From positions 39,771,520 through 39,835,519 of the forward strand of contig NC_088645.1 of NCBI RefSeq assembly GCF_964019385.1: 64,000 nt of DNA, given 5' to 3'. This DNA is from Sycon ciliatum. Its lineage: Eukaryota; Porifera; Calcarea; Leucosolenida; Sycettidae. The notes under the pieces were generated by a model. That model was not told the DNA's origin. It worked only from the letters and a program-made list of their open reading frames with translations, and ran no database searches. Positions 1 through 9,840 of this stretch are shown piece by piece; within the stretch, counting starts at the first letter, position 1; every line of letters starts with the position of its first letter. The position numbers and the translations under genes were made by a program.

Positions 1-95
1 TATTAAGAAAAGGAGAAAACGAGGAGACACATCATGGTCACGACCGAAACCCGAGCAGCAGCAGGAAACCGCAGACACTTACATATACTTACATT

Positions 96-2003
96 ATGAA
101 CACAACAGGAACAAGCACGCATCTCTACAGCATCTACCGGAAATACCCGTCCCCTACAAATTTCAACAAATACAAACACCAACGTAACTATGTAAAATGC
201 CTTTCCAGATCCTGCCATCGCTGCTACATCCGCAACCTCCGTGCCACGATATCTCCCACAAACCCTCGCCTCCCATCCCTCCCTGTGCTCATTCGTCAAC
301 TGCGAAATCCTACCAGCGCCCGGGTTATACCTTCGAAGATGGTGGGCCCCAATGGTCGAACAAGCACCTCTCCGGCATCCATTGGTAACTTATTGAACCG
401 CCACTTCGTTAGTGCTGGCTTACAGGTTGATCCCGGTGCTCCTATTCCCACTATTTCCTCTCTACCTCCACCAGCAACTACATTGCACTCCCTGATCATC
501 ACCTCATCGACTGTTCACAAGTATATTGCAAGACTGCCTCTGAACAAATCCCCCGGAGCTGATAGGATCACCAATGAGATCCTCAGGAAACTGAGCTACG
601 CAATTGCCCGCCCACTCTCCATTCTTTTTAACCTTTCCCTCTCCTCCGGCACATTCCCGTCACGATGGAAGTCAGCCACTGTCATTCCAGTGTACAAAAA
701 TAAAGGCGACAAGCACAACCCGTCTAATTACCGACCAATCTCCCTCCTGTCCTGCGTCTCCAAACTGCTAGAGAGAATAGTGTACGACCGCTTGTACGAC
801 CATATCTCCCCTCTTCTTCACCCCGCACAATCTGGCTTTCGTCGTAAGGACAACACATCCCTGCAATTATCCCGCATAATCCAAGACCTCTGCTCCCTAA
901 AAGACCAGCGGCAGGTCTCCTGCATCTGTTTCTTCGACCTCTCCAAGGCCTTCGACACCGTGTGGCACAAGGGCCTGATCGCCAAACTTCGTGCCCATGG
1001 TGTCTCCGGCTCCCTACTCGCCTGGATAACTAGCTACCTCTTGGACCGAAATCAGTGCGTCACAGTAAATGGAACCTTATCTGACCCCGAGTCTGTGACA
1101 TCCGGAGTGCCCCAGGGCTCCATTTTAGGTCCCCTGCTCTTCCTCACATACGTTAATGACCTCCCCTATTCAATTCCCAATATTTCTTTGTTTGCAGATG
1201 ATACCACTGTCCTTGCTTCCTCCCCATCTCACGCCACCCTGTACCCCAAAGTTCAGACCTGTATCAACGACATTGTTCACTGGATGAGCACTTGGTACCT
1301 TAAGCCAAATGTGACCAAAACCGAGCTCCTCCTGTTTCCCCCTCCCACAGATCCAGTGCCCATCTTCCACTTTCCCGATGATCCCGGTCACCCTATCTCT
1401 GTAGCGCCCCACCATAAACACCTTGGCATTGTCATAGATTCCGCCCTCTCCTGGTCTCACCATGCTGATCATGTGTCGTCCAAAGTATGCCGATCTGTCG
1501 GCATAATGTCAAGTCACTTGTCCCATTTGCCCAAAAATTGCCGGATTAATTTTTATAAATCATACATTCTTCCCCTCTTCACGTACGGCTTCCCTGCCTG
1601 GTCCACCAAGAACAAAACCCACATAGGTAAATTAGAAGTTCTCCATCGCCGTATACTGCGAATCATATTCCGTACTGATCGTTATACCTCAAATCTAGAC
1701 TTGTATGCTGCTGCATCCACTACCACTCTGCAACATTACCTTGATGCTTCCAAGTGCACCCTGGCGCATTCAATTTTCCTTGACCAGCACCCTGCTCATT
1801 TACAGTCCCTTAATTGGTTCAATTCAGGTGGCACCACCCGAAGCTGCGTTCGTCTCCCCCTAGCTAGGTCTACCCTATTCGTAAATTCCCCTTTCTTTTC
1901 CTCCTACTCCACGTGGCTCCAACTGCCTCCCAGTGTTAGACAAGCTCCAGATATGCCCAAATTCCGTACCCTCGTCAGACAGCACTTCAGTATCTCCCAG
2001 TAA
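96..2003 (+). CDS. LINE reverse transcriptase (CR1/Jockey group), 5'-truncated or cut by window edge
   Basis: This 635-codon frame encodes the linker, reverse transcriptase and C-terminal part of a non-LTR retrotransposon ORF2, the enzyme that copies element RNA into a nicked target. RT signatures run in order: NYRPISLLS near residue 210, FFDLSKAFDTVWH near 285, GVPQGSILGPLLF near 333 and catalytic FADD near 365. The C-terminus carries the usual tail motif with WLQLPPSVRQ. No endonuclease domain is present; the frame is open to the left window edge, so the element may continue outside or be 5'-truncated near base 96. No internal stop is seen over the RT, so it is fairly young. Clade assignment is inferred from RT motifs only. 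Confidence 0.9.
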   Translation: MNTTGTSTHLYSIYRKYPSPTNFNKYKHQRNYVKCLSRSCHRCYIRNLRATISPTNPRLPSLPVLIRQLRNPTSARVIPSKMVGPNGRTSTSPASIGNLLNRHFVSAGLQVDPGAPIPTISSLPPPATTLHSLIITSSTVHKYIARLPLNKSPGADRITNEILRKLSYAIARPLSILFNLSLSSGTFPSRWKSATVIPVYKNKGDKHNPSNYRPISLLSCVSKLLERIVYDRLYDHISPLLHPAQSGFRRKDNTSLQLSRIIQDLCSLKDQRQVSCICFFDLSKAFDTVWHKGLIAKLRAHGVSGSLLAWITSYLLDRNQCVTVNGTLSDPESVTSGVPQGSILGPLLFLTYVNDLPYSIPNISLFADDTTVLASSPSHATLYPKVQTCINDIVHWMSTWYLKPNVTKTELLLFPPPTDPVPIFHFPDDPGHPISVAPHHKHLGIVIDSALSWSHHADHVSSKVCRSVGIMSSHLSHLPKNCRINFYKSYILPLFTYGFPAWSTKNKTHIGKLEVLHRRILRIIFRTDRYTSNLDLYAAASTTTLQHYLDASKCTLAHSIFLDQHPAHLQSLNWFNSGGTTRSCVRLPLARSTLFVNSPFFSSYSTWLQLPPSVRQAPDMPKFRTLVRQHFSISQ

Positions 2004-2208
2004 ACAAAGTCACAGTCACCACTTCCGCTGCATAGCTCGCTGAGCATCCCATTGCTTTGTAAGTTGCTAATCCCTTCCCACTTTGTGTACGTGCTCTTAA
2101 TTTTCTTTTTTTCTCTTCTTCCGTGGTTGGTCTCACCCTCTCCTCAATTCAATTGGCTGTCTTGACATGCCACGAGGTGCAGAAATAAATAAAAAAAATA
2201 AAAAAATG
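2004..2208 (+). other. LINE 3' UTR and A-rich tail
   Basis: After the TAA stop comes about 170 bases of T/C-rich 3' UTR and then an AAATAAATAAAA-type tail at about 2183-2208. A related 3' end with CACGAG..GAAATAAATAAAAAA occurs at about 7270-7318, so both copies derive from the same LINE family. Confidence 0.75.
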
Positions 2209-2279
2209 AAGCATGGGCCATACTGGTCCGGAAGCGTGACACAATGGCAGGAAGAGAGAAGAGAAGAGAGAGAAATCGT

Positions 2280-2557
2280 AGCCACGCTCGGACGCACGCA
2301 CGCACACACACACACGTTCATACATACATGTGCATACACACATACCCGAACACACACACACACACATACACACACTCACCCACACACCACACACCCACGT
2401 ACTCACACGCACACGCACACACATAAACACATACACACACTCCCTCCACCTCCTGTCCTGTAGAGTCACTGCCGCAAAAGGGTCACGTGATCCCATCACT
2501 GGGAAACTTGAGAAGAGAGAGAGAGAGAGGACACGACGCTCGATGACCTCCACACAC

Positions 2558-2594
<37 letters not shown>

Positions 2595-2600
2595 GTCCAT
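2280..2600. repeat. CA/CG-rich microsatellite
   Basis: Imperfect (CA)n runs at about 2300-2445 and 2551-2592, separated by unique sequence. Long open frames across it on both strands consist of Thr-His or Cys-Val runs and are artefacts. From 2600 to about 3650 I see only a weak second CA-rich patch (3080-3215) and nothing else recognisable. Confidence 0.9.
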
Positions 2601-3649
2601 CACTACTACTAGTGTGTTCAGCTACCCTGTCGGGCCACGCCGATTCCAGAAGCGGCAGACAACGAGAAGAAGAGAGAATAGAAGAGAGAGAAATCCCAAA
2701 GTCAACAGAATTCGGCATGGTGCTGCAAATCTTGTGACCTTGAGAACCGCCTTTTGCAATGCTCAAACTCATGACGGCAGTTGTTACCAGCTGCACGTGA
2801 TATCTTTTTATCACATGCTCAGTGATGTTGGCTGGAATCAGAGCGGGAGTGAAAAGATCGGGAACAAATATCACATCGAAAAGTGTACGATTCATGGCGA
2901 ATAGATTCAACAGGGGCATCCGTACACACAGGACAGCGATGCACAGCCAGTCCTCCAGTGATCTACAACAACTGAATACACTTCATACACTGCCTGGCAT
3001 CCTTCTGTTGGGACACAGGAACTTTCGATGGGCAGTACACTTGTCGGAAGTCTCTAAACAGATAATCCGCCGCCTTTGCACACATATTCACACACATGCA
3101 AACGCATTAAGACACCTTCACGTCCTTCCACACACCGTCACACTTCGCATACATACGCACATGTGCGCCTACACATACAAAACCACGCGCACGCGTACAC
3201 TGACAGCCACACATAGAATTGCTTTGCAATGTTGTCAGTTCGTAGTAGACACGGGACTGCTGGAGCGCGGAGGTAACGAGGAATGGAGATGGAGCGAATT
3301 CTGTTAGGCAGGTTACTCCAACATAGCGCATCCCGGAAGGCAAATGTTCCCTTTCCAGTGTTGCTGCAGGCGGGTAATAGGCAGACCCATTGCGGAGTCA
3401 GGACGTGTGGATCGGGTACAAGCTGGTAGAAAAGTAAACTGAAGCTCAGGACTTGCTTGACCCTAGCGGCAGTTACCCAATACAGCGAGAGGCGTTCTAG
3501 TAGGTCATGTACCGATGTTCATGCCGGGTGTCCGAACACTACACGATCACCATGGTTTTCAGAACATGCAATGCCTGGTTGCCAGAGATGTTGAGAATGC
3601 ATTTGATCCATATCTAGAAGATCGGGCATGACGCAGCGTAAGTAGGTGA

Positions 3650-3812
3650 TCCGACCCTGTGTGCTGAGGCACACCTCGTGTATCTTAAGTCTGTCTACTA
3701 GCAGCTTCATTGGTGCCATTGCCACATGTATACCATTTCCGTTTCCCTATAACTGGTTGATGTGCGGTCAACAAGGTCCCTTACTTTTCAAGTTCAATTA
3801 AAACTGTTCCAC
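3650..3812 (+). mobile_element. Relic LTR of the gypsy element
   Basis: The sequence is similar to the 183-bp LTR at 58784-58966, clearest from 3691 (CTGTCTACTAGCAGCTTCA versus CTGTCTATTAGCACCTTCA) through the end near CTGTTCCA. It is followed directly by a primer-binding-site relic at 3814-3831 (TGGTAGAAGAGGATGGTT), which differs from the intact element's site by one base. The left boundary is approximate. Confidence 0.75.
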
Positions 3813-3824
3813 TGGTAGAAGAGG

Positions 3825-4200
3825 ATGGTTACCACTCGGCGTTTGGCATGTGTTCTGGTCGCTCTGCTTATGCTCCTGGTACTCGATGTTTGGCTGATTA
3901 TCGAGATCAGGAACGCTCAGCGAGTTAGCCAAGGAAGCCGAAAGATACATCTGAACTCGAAAACACGGAAGCCACTACTCCGATTTACCAAAGAGTCGCC
4001 TGTGTTTGTATGGGATTCCACTACATTCAAAGAATGGACGTTTTGCAGTGGACATGGCTGTACGGTCGTTCGCATTCCCCAATGCAGCGCAGGGGGTCGA
4101 CTACCCTGCAGGAATTTTGACCGCAAACGCTCGCCTTTGGCTGTTGGCGGCATTGGAAGCTAACCAAGTGCTTCCCGACGGGCCAGATCTAGAAGGGGCA
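3825..4200 (+). pseudogene. Gypsy gag remnant, frameshifted
   Basis: This is a decayed copy of the gag gene at 58980-59819. The first ~75 codons match in one frame, including the hydrophobic N-terminus and the [12 protein letters not shown] segment near 4022-4041. A one-base insertion near 4040 then shifts the match to the next frame, which reads on through [14 protein letters not shown]. Similarity ends near 4200, just left of a foldback MITE that starts at 4234. The remainder of gag and all of pol are absent, so this is a truncated old copy of the family that is intact at the right end of the window. Confidence 0.85.
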
Positions 4201-4233
4201 CTCCTTTTCTCCCTCCCCAGGCTTTTACGTTTC

Positions 4234-5120
4234 ACGAGAGAGCTTGAAAGCTCAGGGCCCAAGGCTATGCTTTTTTGCCAAGCTCATCATGTACTGTAGC
4301 GGACATGGAAATCCAGTCGCTTGACCGGGGCCGGCGCCCTCATGCTCAGCGCGTACAGAACGCTGCGTGCAGTGCACATGTTGATCCGATGCGACCGGCG
4401 TGCTGCAGCGCATAAATGCATGTGTGTACCGCCTATCCACGGCTGCATGGCCAGCGCCCTGGGGCCACTAGACGTGCGATCGGATTTCCATGCCCACGAC
4501 AGTATGTTAGTCGAGCTGATGGAAACCGTTTTTGCAATACAATGATGTAGCCAATCTGTTCTGGTACCATTACTGATGAAGTAGGAAAACAATGCATAAC
4601 GCAGGGCCCTGAGCTTTCAGTCTCTCCTGGTTCAGCCAAGCGCGATCGATGGCTGTTTGAAGTTGTTAATTACTCCCGTAGCTATGCAAAAGGCTTTACT
4701 TCAGTACCATACCGTACCATCAAAGACGGCTGGCCACAATATTCAAATAGGGCTTTCAAATGCCAGATCGTAACGTGAAGCTACTTGGAAAAATGAGTAT
4801 GTGTGCGAAGTGTATCGGGGGAATGCGGGCTCGACACCTAGGTTATGTTTAAAAAAAAAAAGGAGAAATGAACAATTTTAACATCCCTATGCTTTTTGCC
4901 TAGGTCATCAAGGTGGTAGTCGGTGTCGTTTTACCCTCGAATGGAAAAATAATATAATTTCTTTCGCTCAGGGCCCTACGCTATTCTTTTTCCTAGCTCA
5001 TCATGAATAGGGTAGCCAATCAATTGAAAAAACATTTCCATCAGTTTTAATAACATGCATGATGAGCTAGGCAAAAAAAAAAAGCATAGCGTAGGGCCCT
5101 GAGCTTCCAAGCTCTCTCGT
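4234..5120. mobile_element. Foldback MITE with nested palindromes
   Basis: Outer ends are inverted: ACGAGAGAGCTTGAAAGCTC at 4234 and its near complement ending at 5120. The same terminal module (GCTCAGGGCCC..GCTATGCTTTTTTGCC..AGCTCATCATG) recurs inverted at about 4585-4622, forward at about 4968-5005 and inverted at 5056-5120, so at least two short hairpin units are nested. A further half copy is at 35248-35370. No coding capacity is seen. Target duplication is not clear. Confidence 0.65.
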
Positions 5121-5455
5121 TTTTAAGCGCTCCCAGCTCAGCACTTGTCTACACAGCCTGGCAGAACTCATTCCCCTGTATAGCTTCGCAGAGAGATAAA
5201 GGAAGAATCAGGTGATGTTGAGAAGCGTTGGAAGTTCACGAGACCTCGAATCTTCAATGGTATGACAAGAATCCGTCTCAATCCTAATTTGAAAAAGACC
5301 ATTTCGGCTCTACAAATCATGGTTTTCTCCACTCTTTCTGCGGAAACTTTTGGTCGCTTTTAGCAGATCACGTATCATATCCTTGTCAGGTAATCACTGT
5401 CACTCACGTACAAATACCGTTATAAAATATAAAACACAAATTTTTCTCATCTTTT

Positions 5456-5768
5456 CAATTTATTTAGAAAGGAAGAGGACATTTCGATACGAGTTGAGAG
5501 TAACTCTCCCTCACTGTAACCAGATACTATATACAGTCAGAAAGTGCAACAACTAGGCACAAAGCTGACAAAGTACTGAAACATTCGACGTCCTGACATC
5601 TAGCTTCAACAGATCTCCGATTCCCCCCCCCCTCCGAATGTCTCAGTACTTTGTCAGCTTTGTGCCTAGTTGTTGCACTTTCTGATTGTATTTAGCATCT
5701 GGTTACAGTGATGGAGATTTACTCTTAACTCGTATCCATATGTCTTCTTTCTTTCTACATTTATTATT
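5456..5768. mobile_element. Hairpin MITE with ~120-bp arms
   Basis: The left arm (about 5456-5578) and right arm (about 5640-5768) are inverted copies of each other, about 85-90 percent alike by eye, including AGAAAGTGCAACAACTAGGC on the left and its exact complement on the right. The loop of about 60 bases holds a short C run. This is typical of a foldback MITE; I see no ORF. Confidence 0.75.
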
Positions 5769-5824
5769 GGCTCAACATCCGAGTTTCAATGTATTGTTTT
5801 CAATTAGCTTCAGCAAATTCATTT

Positions 5825-6645
5825 AAGAGAGCATGTCTGAGAAAACCAGAACATATGTGCAAGTCGATCTCTCAGATTTCGTTCAAATTTTGCAGGTAGG
5901 TTTGCTTTGGGGTGTAGATCGACATTCCAAAGCCCGCACAAAATCATTTGAAGGGAACCATGAAATTGGCATACCCCTCAATATTGGCCCAATATTGGCA
6001 CGATTTATGGGTCTACAAACGAGCCACGACACAGCGTACAAGAACAAGCTACGAACAAAACTCCATCAAGCCAACATTACCTCACCTTAGGAGAGTTCTT
6101 GGGGCAGCACCACTTAGCCACGCCAGCATCCCAGATGACGAGGGCAATCATCCCTTGACGCCACAAATGATCGTCTTGAAAATACCCAAATTACAAGCGC
6201 TGATAAAACAGCGACCTACGTCCTCAATAAGCAAACACTATACACCGGCAGATAGTAGAACACCTCTTCTAGCACTGAGGACATGTCCCCCATCATCCTT
6301 TTTGGGTTTTCTTGAAATAAACAATTAAGAATTTTTCCACTCGACCATTCTGAAATACGTCCAAACTCATACCTGCGCAGGAAAGCTCGCCCCTCCGCGA
6401 CGTCTAGTCAGCAATTTCTACTCCAACACCACTCCTAACGCTGCAGAACAAAGTGTATTGTTGATTCTGACAAGGAAAAGCAGCGGTGATCACTTGTCAC
6501 TCCAAACGACAAGCTTCTCCTTGCGCCACCAACATTTTTCGGTGTAACAGTTGATGCAAAAGTGACTGAATTTTTGCGTCTAGTTTTTGGATTTTACTGC
6601 AAGAGGAATGATGAAATCACGTGCCTCGCGACACAAGAATGCCAG
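5825..6645 (+). repeat. Degenerate copy 1 of the 41-43 kb unknown repeat
   Basis: Base-level similarity to 40867-41690 and to the complement of 42290-43124 runs through the whole block. It starts at AGAGAGCATGTCTGAGAA and ends past the GTGATCACTTGTCACTCC segment. Frame-disrupting changes are frequent, so this copy is older than the other two. What the repeat is remains unknown: no transposase or RT motif is visible. Confidence 0.8.
5833..6090 (+). pseudogene. Decayed MSEN-type small ORF
   Basis: Starts MSEKTRTYVQVDLSDFVQ and corresponds to the 73-codon frames at 40881-41102 and 43110-42889. Relative to those, an internal stretch (residues about 38-57) is scrambled by small indels. The stop codon that ends the other two copies is lost because ATGA has become ACGA, so translation runs on 12 more codons. 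Function unknown. Confidence 0.6.
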
Positions 6646-6909
6646 GTCTCATAGATCACGGTTTAGCAGTTGTTTCGAGTCATCTTGATCAAGCGCACCT
6701 GCACTTGCATGGATCACCCGTTGATCAAGATCGGATCAAGTGCATCTTGATGTCCAGCTCAAGAGCACGCATGTCGTGTTGTCGTCCGCCAACATGCCAC
6801 ACAAGCGCTCCAGAATCCGCGTACATTCTGGAGATGTGCTGCCAGCCGTGGCAAAGGCAAGAGGAGATTGTTTGAAGTTTTATTTTACATCGCAAACCAA
6901 ACAGCAGCT

Positions 6910-7318
6910 TTGCGTTTTGATCCACAGAATTCGCCTAGGTAAAATTCCCATTCATCTCTCCGTATTCAATTGGTTTTCTCTGTCCCGGTCCACTCGTAAT
7001 AGTCTCTCACTTCCCTGTGCTAATTCAGCCGCATTTACCAACTCTCCTCTGTTTTTGTCCTACAGCCTTTGGCTGCAACTTCCCCAGCATGTTAAGACAT
7101 CAAAATGTCTTTCCAGCTTTAAAAATGCACTCCGATCGCATAATGTAGTACGATAGGATCTCATTGCTGGATTTTTGTCTATCCTTCTTTCTTCTCTTTT
7201 TCTATATTCCTTTCTTTTCTTTTCCGTGGTTGGCTATCACCCCTCTCTCGCACTTTGCGTGCCAATTGGTCATGAACCACGAGTTGAGTGAAATAAATAA
7301 AAAAATAAAAAATAAAAA
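6910..7318 (+). pseudogene. LINE ORF2 C-terminus and 3' tail
   Basis: The frame ending at 7156 carries the same C-terminal segment as the LINE at 96-2003: FTNSPLFLSYSLWLQLP versus FVNSPFFSSYSTWLQLP. It is followed by a matching 3' UTR and an A/T-rich tail at about 7290-7318. The RT domain is missing, as expected for a 5'-truncated insertion. It is inserted into an older LINE 3' end. Confidence 0.8.
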
Positions 7319-7327
7319 ACGGGCATT

Positions 7328-7417
7328 AATAATAATAATACAGCACGCATATAGCTCATATGAAAAATAAAATGAGGGTCATGCATCTGTCGACAACGTC
7401 GAGCCAGTGCGTTCTGG
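7328..7417 (-). mobile_element. RTE-type LINE 3' end fragment
   Basis: The sequence from the AATAATAAT run at 7328 to GTGCGTTCTG at 7417 is almost identical to 54567-54657, which is the 3' end of the RTE-type fragment described there. Only the last few codons and the (ATT)n tail remain. Confidence 0.75.
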
Positions 7418-7451
7418 ATGCCCAATATTATGATGGCGATAGAATTAAAAG

Positions 7452-8455
7452 TGTGGGTCGATAAAGCTACACTTCAGAAAATGAGAAAACCGTCAATAGG
7501 AAGTATTTGTACCGGTAATTACAAGTCAAGTTCGAACGAAGTAACAATAAGGGAGAAATAGGAAGATGAGGTCCTATGCCAGAGGGAGGTGCTATTCGGC
7601 CATATTAACCGTAGAAAAACACTTTCAGCACTCTTTTAAACCGGGTTGGACGACGAGTAGACGTGAGTTCCTGTGGCAGGGCGTTCCAAAGCTTCACGGC
7701 GGAAACCAATGGTCGGCTATCGCCAGATGTTCGCCGAGTTTGCGGAACAACGTATTTGCAATTGTCATTGCCACGGGCAGGCACAGTGGGTTGCTCAAAG
7801 ACCATGATTGAGATACGAGAGGTACCTGGTTCAAGTCCTGCCTGGGAGCGGTTTTTCCAGCCGTGCTGCTAACCACAGTCCATTGGGAACTTGTGGCCAG
7901 GCACAAGGGGTACATGGATGCAGCTAATGGGGTCTCTTTCGGCACTTGTGCCAGTGGTTGTGAGACTTACCCACTCACCCCCACCGTTAGGCGCTGCATC
8001 TGCCGCTAGGGTTTATCGGGTGTTAGCGGCCGTCGTGAGTTCCCTTCGGAAACGGATACGATAATTTACTTACTTTATTGCCACGGGTGTTACTGGGAGG
8101 TTGGAGGGCCACTCTATCTTTCGGAAGAGGGCTGATGCTGCTGATGTGGACACGGTGCATAAGGAAACGGAGTTTGCATTTGGCACGTTCGATTACAGGG
8201 TCAGGGAAAGGCGAGTGTATATAGGAGTGGCATGGGACGGGAAGGGCAGATCGGCTACGCAGCGAACACATCGCTTGTGGAGGACAGTGAGCTGGTGCCG
8301 TTGCTGAGCCGTAAGCGCAGAGAAGAACGCGTTTGATCCATAAAGCATGTCAGGAAGTATGAGGCCAGAATCGAAGAGGAGTGACTGGCGTTCAGATAGC
8401 GACGGGCGGATGGTTCTCAGGGTGGTTAGCTTCTGGGAAGTTTTACGTACTATGC
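7452..8455 (-). pseudogene. LINE RT C-terminal region interrupted by a SINE
   Basis: Read on the - strand, 8455-8190 gives the post-RT region (SLSERQSLLFDSGLILPDML and SNAFFSALTAQQRHQL) and, after a frameshift, continues to a point near 8088 that ends in SNTRGN. The frame then resumes at 7777 (DNCKYVVPQTRRTSGDSRP) and ends with LWNALPQELTSTRRPTRFKR at about 7605. The two halves join across 7778-8076, which is a SINE insertion. The RT core and all upstream sequence are absent. Bases 7452-7604 are the probable 3' UTR. Confidence 0.8.
7778..8076 (+). mobile_element. SINE with 11-bp target duplication
   Basis: The 299-bp insertion is flanked by ATTGCCACGGG at 7767-7777 and 8077-8087. Inside, a pol III B-box-like GGTTCAAGTCC lies at 7828-7838 within a tRNA-like start; the A box is degenerate. 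Near the 3' end is GTTCCCTTCGGAAACGGATACGATAAT, and a related block sits at 23557-23590. Polarity is taken from the B box. The parent LINE is not identified. Confidence 0.8.
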
Positions 8456-8560
8456 TTTTTTCTTTTCTTTTTACAATGCAACACAATTATTGTGGAAAGG
8501 TCACAACAATAAGAGACAAGATCAAAAGGAAAGCTTTACAATAATAATAATAATAATAAA
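8456..8560 (+). mobile_element. Short LINE-like 3' end with (AAT)n tail
   Basis: About 80 bases ending in seven AAT repeats at 8538-8560 separate two identified LINE fragments. The tail type matches the RTE-type ends at 10663 and 54567 but in the opposite orientation. No codons can be assigned. Confidence 0.4.
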
Positions 8561-8612
8561 ACGTAGCCTGGAAGATGTGAAAAGTCAATGAGTACAGTTT
8601 AATTCAATATCC

Positions 8613-9116
8613 ATGTCCAGTATTTATAATAAAAATAATCTAGAATACGCAGTCCCGGTCTGGTCATTCGCCGTATCCCATTCAGATTCACTTACGTTAG
8701 ACCGACTGCAAGCCGTTGCTGCTCGTTCATATCTGCTTTGTAAGACCCGGCACCCTCCTGAGTGGGAAACCCCGAAGCTGATTCTTAATCGTACTTGTGA
8801 CTGGTCATCCCTGAAGTGGCGTCGTCAGATTCTGTCCTTGCTGTATTTTCATCATGTCTTTTACCAGTTTCCGTCTTTGCTAATTCGTTTCAAATTCAAT
8901 GTATCCCTTAGTTGTCGTCACCCGTCTTCTATAGTTTTACCTCGTTCTGGCGCCCATTTCCTTAAATCCCCTCTCTTCAGTTTATCTGTGGAATGGAACA
9001 AACTTCCAGAACACATCCGCTGCGTTCAGTCCTCTGTCAATTTTCGCATTGCTCTAAAGGCTCATTACTCACAGCATAGATATTCTCTGACTGGAATTCC
9101 GAACTTTTCCGTTTGA
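8613..9116 (+). pseudogene. LINE ORF2 C-terminal fragment
   Basis: The 167 codons encode the region downstream of the RT core: LEYAVPVWSFAVSHSDSL, LDRLQAVAARSYLLCKTRHP and the terminal SLSVEWNKLPEHIRCVQSSV. The order and spacing are those of CR1/Jockey-group ORF2 tails. The 3' UTR runs to about 9385 and ends TTTTAAATAAATACAATACA. The RT catalytic core is absent, so this is a 5'-truncated insertion. It belongs to a different subfamily from the LINE at 96-2003. Confidence 0.8.
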
Positions 9117-9429
9117 GAAATTTTTTTCCTTGAAATTAATCCTTGCTGGGTTTTTTTCATCTAAATGTCCCGCTATTATCTGCTGAGGTGATTTCTTCCC
9201 TCGTCGATTTCTTTCCTGCTTTTATACCTCGATATTTAGGTACTTGTTTCCCTTCTTCCCATGCTTCATCTTCCACTCTCCTCTCCCCCATTTCCCCATT
9301 TTTCTTGCGATATTTATGTGGGAGACTTCCGTGATAAGCATCCATTTGCTTTTGGAGAATCCTTTTAAATAAATACAATACAAATCTGCTGCAATTTCTA
9401 AATTCTCACATGCAAGCAACCTGGGCCTC

Positions 9430-9840
9430 AGCAACAACAAGCTCAGCAGACTCCGGATGCCGAACCGATCGCTCACGGAAAAGACCCCGTGAACCCCGCA
9501 AACACATGATGCATGATCGCAACAGAGCAAATGAGAGACGGCATCTGATGTAAGATATTACGTGGGAGTACTTCTCCTTCCTCCTTTCCGCTCTCAATAA
9601 CGCGATTCGGCGATAGAGTGATGTCGCCGCTCTTCCCATGCCACCACTTGCCGACAGCACAACAGGCATGAACGTCGCATGCTCCACCTCTCTCACTCTC
9701 TCTTCATAACATCGTCGCTTTTCTTTTTCATGGCGCCGATAGACAGTGGTGTGTAGTGCAGATCGATTTGAGCGTGCATGAGGATTAAAACCCCGTATAT
9801 CAAGTAAAGTACGCTCAAAACGACTGCCCCACAAACCACT
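9430..9840 (-). pseudogene. C-terminal fragment of SEKG-type reverse transcriptase family
   Basis: On the - strand the frame reads WGSRFERTLLDIRGFNPHAR, then REVEHATFMPVVLSASGGMG, then YIRCRLSFALLRSCIMCLRG. This is the C-terminal domain of a repetitive RT protein family common in cnidarian, sponge and mollusc genomes. A frameshifted relative lies at 33480-33880. The 5' border at about 9840 falls against a CR1-like element whose frame stops at VSGLWGSRFER, so the joint is an insertion or recombination point. Residue similarity is seen directly; the family's wider distribution is from general knowledge. Confidence 0.7.

Larger units (their letters stand above)
6869..7451 (-). mobile_element. 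LINE 3' end split by two later insertions
   Basis: The two edges, 6869-6902 and about 7318-7327 plus 7418-7451, are the complement of one contiguous stretch at about 36725-36795 (TTCTATCGCCATCTTAATAT..GGGCAT..GTTTGGTTTTGCGATGTAAA). Between them lie a + strand LINE 3' fragment (about 6903-7318) and a - strand RTE tail fragment (about 7328-7417). The host fragment therefore predates both insertions. Confidence 0.6.

Noticed and set aside
2149..2919. 256-codon - strand frame of Cys-Val-rich sequence
   Set aside because: Most of it is the (CA)n repeat read on the complement; the ends do not resemble any protein.
3519..3725. 68-codon - strand frame left of the gypsy relic
   Set aside because: It overlaps the relic LTR on the opposite strand and shows no motif.
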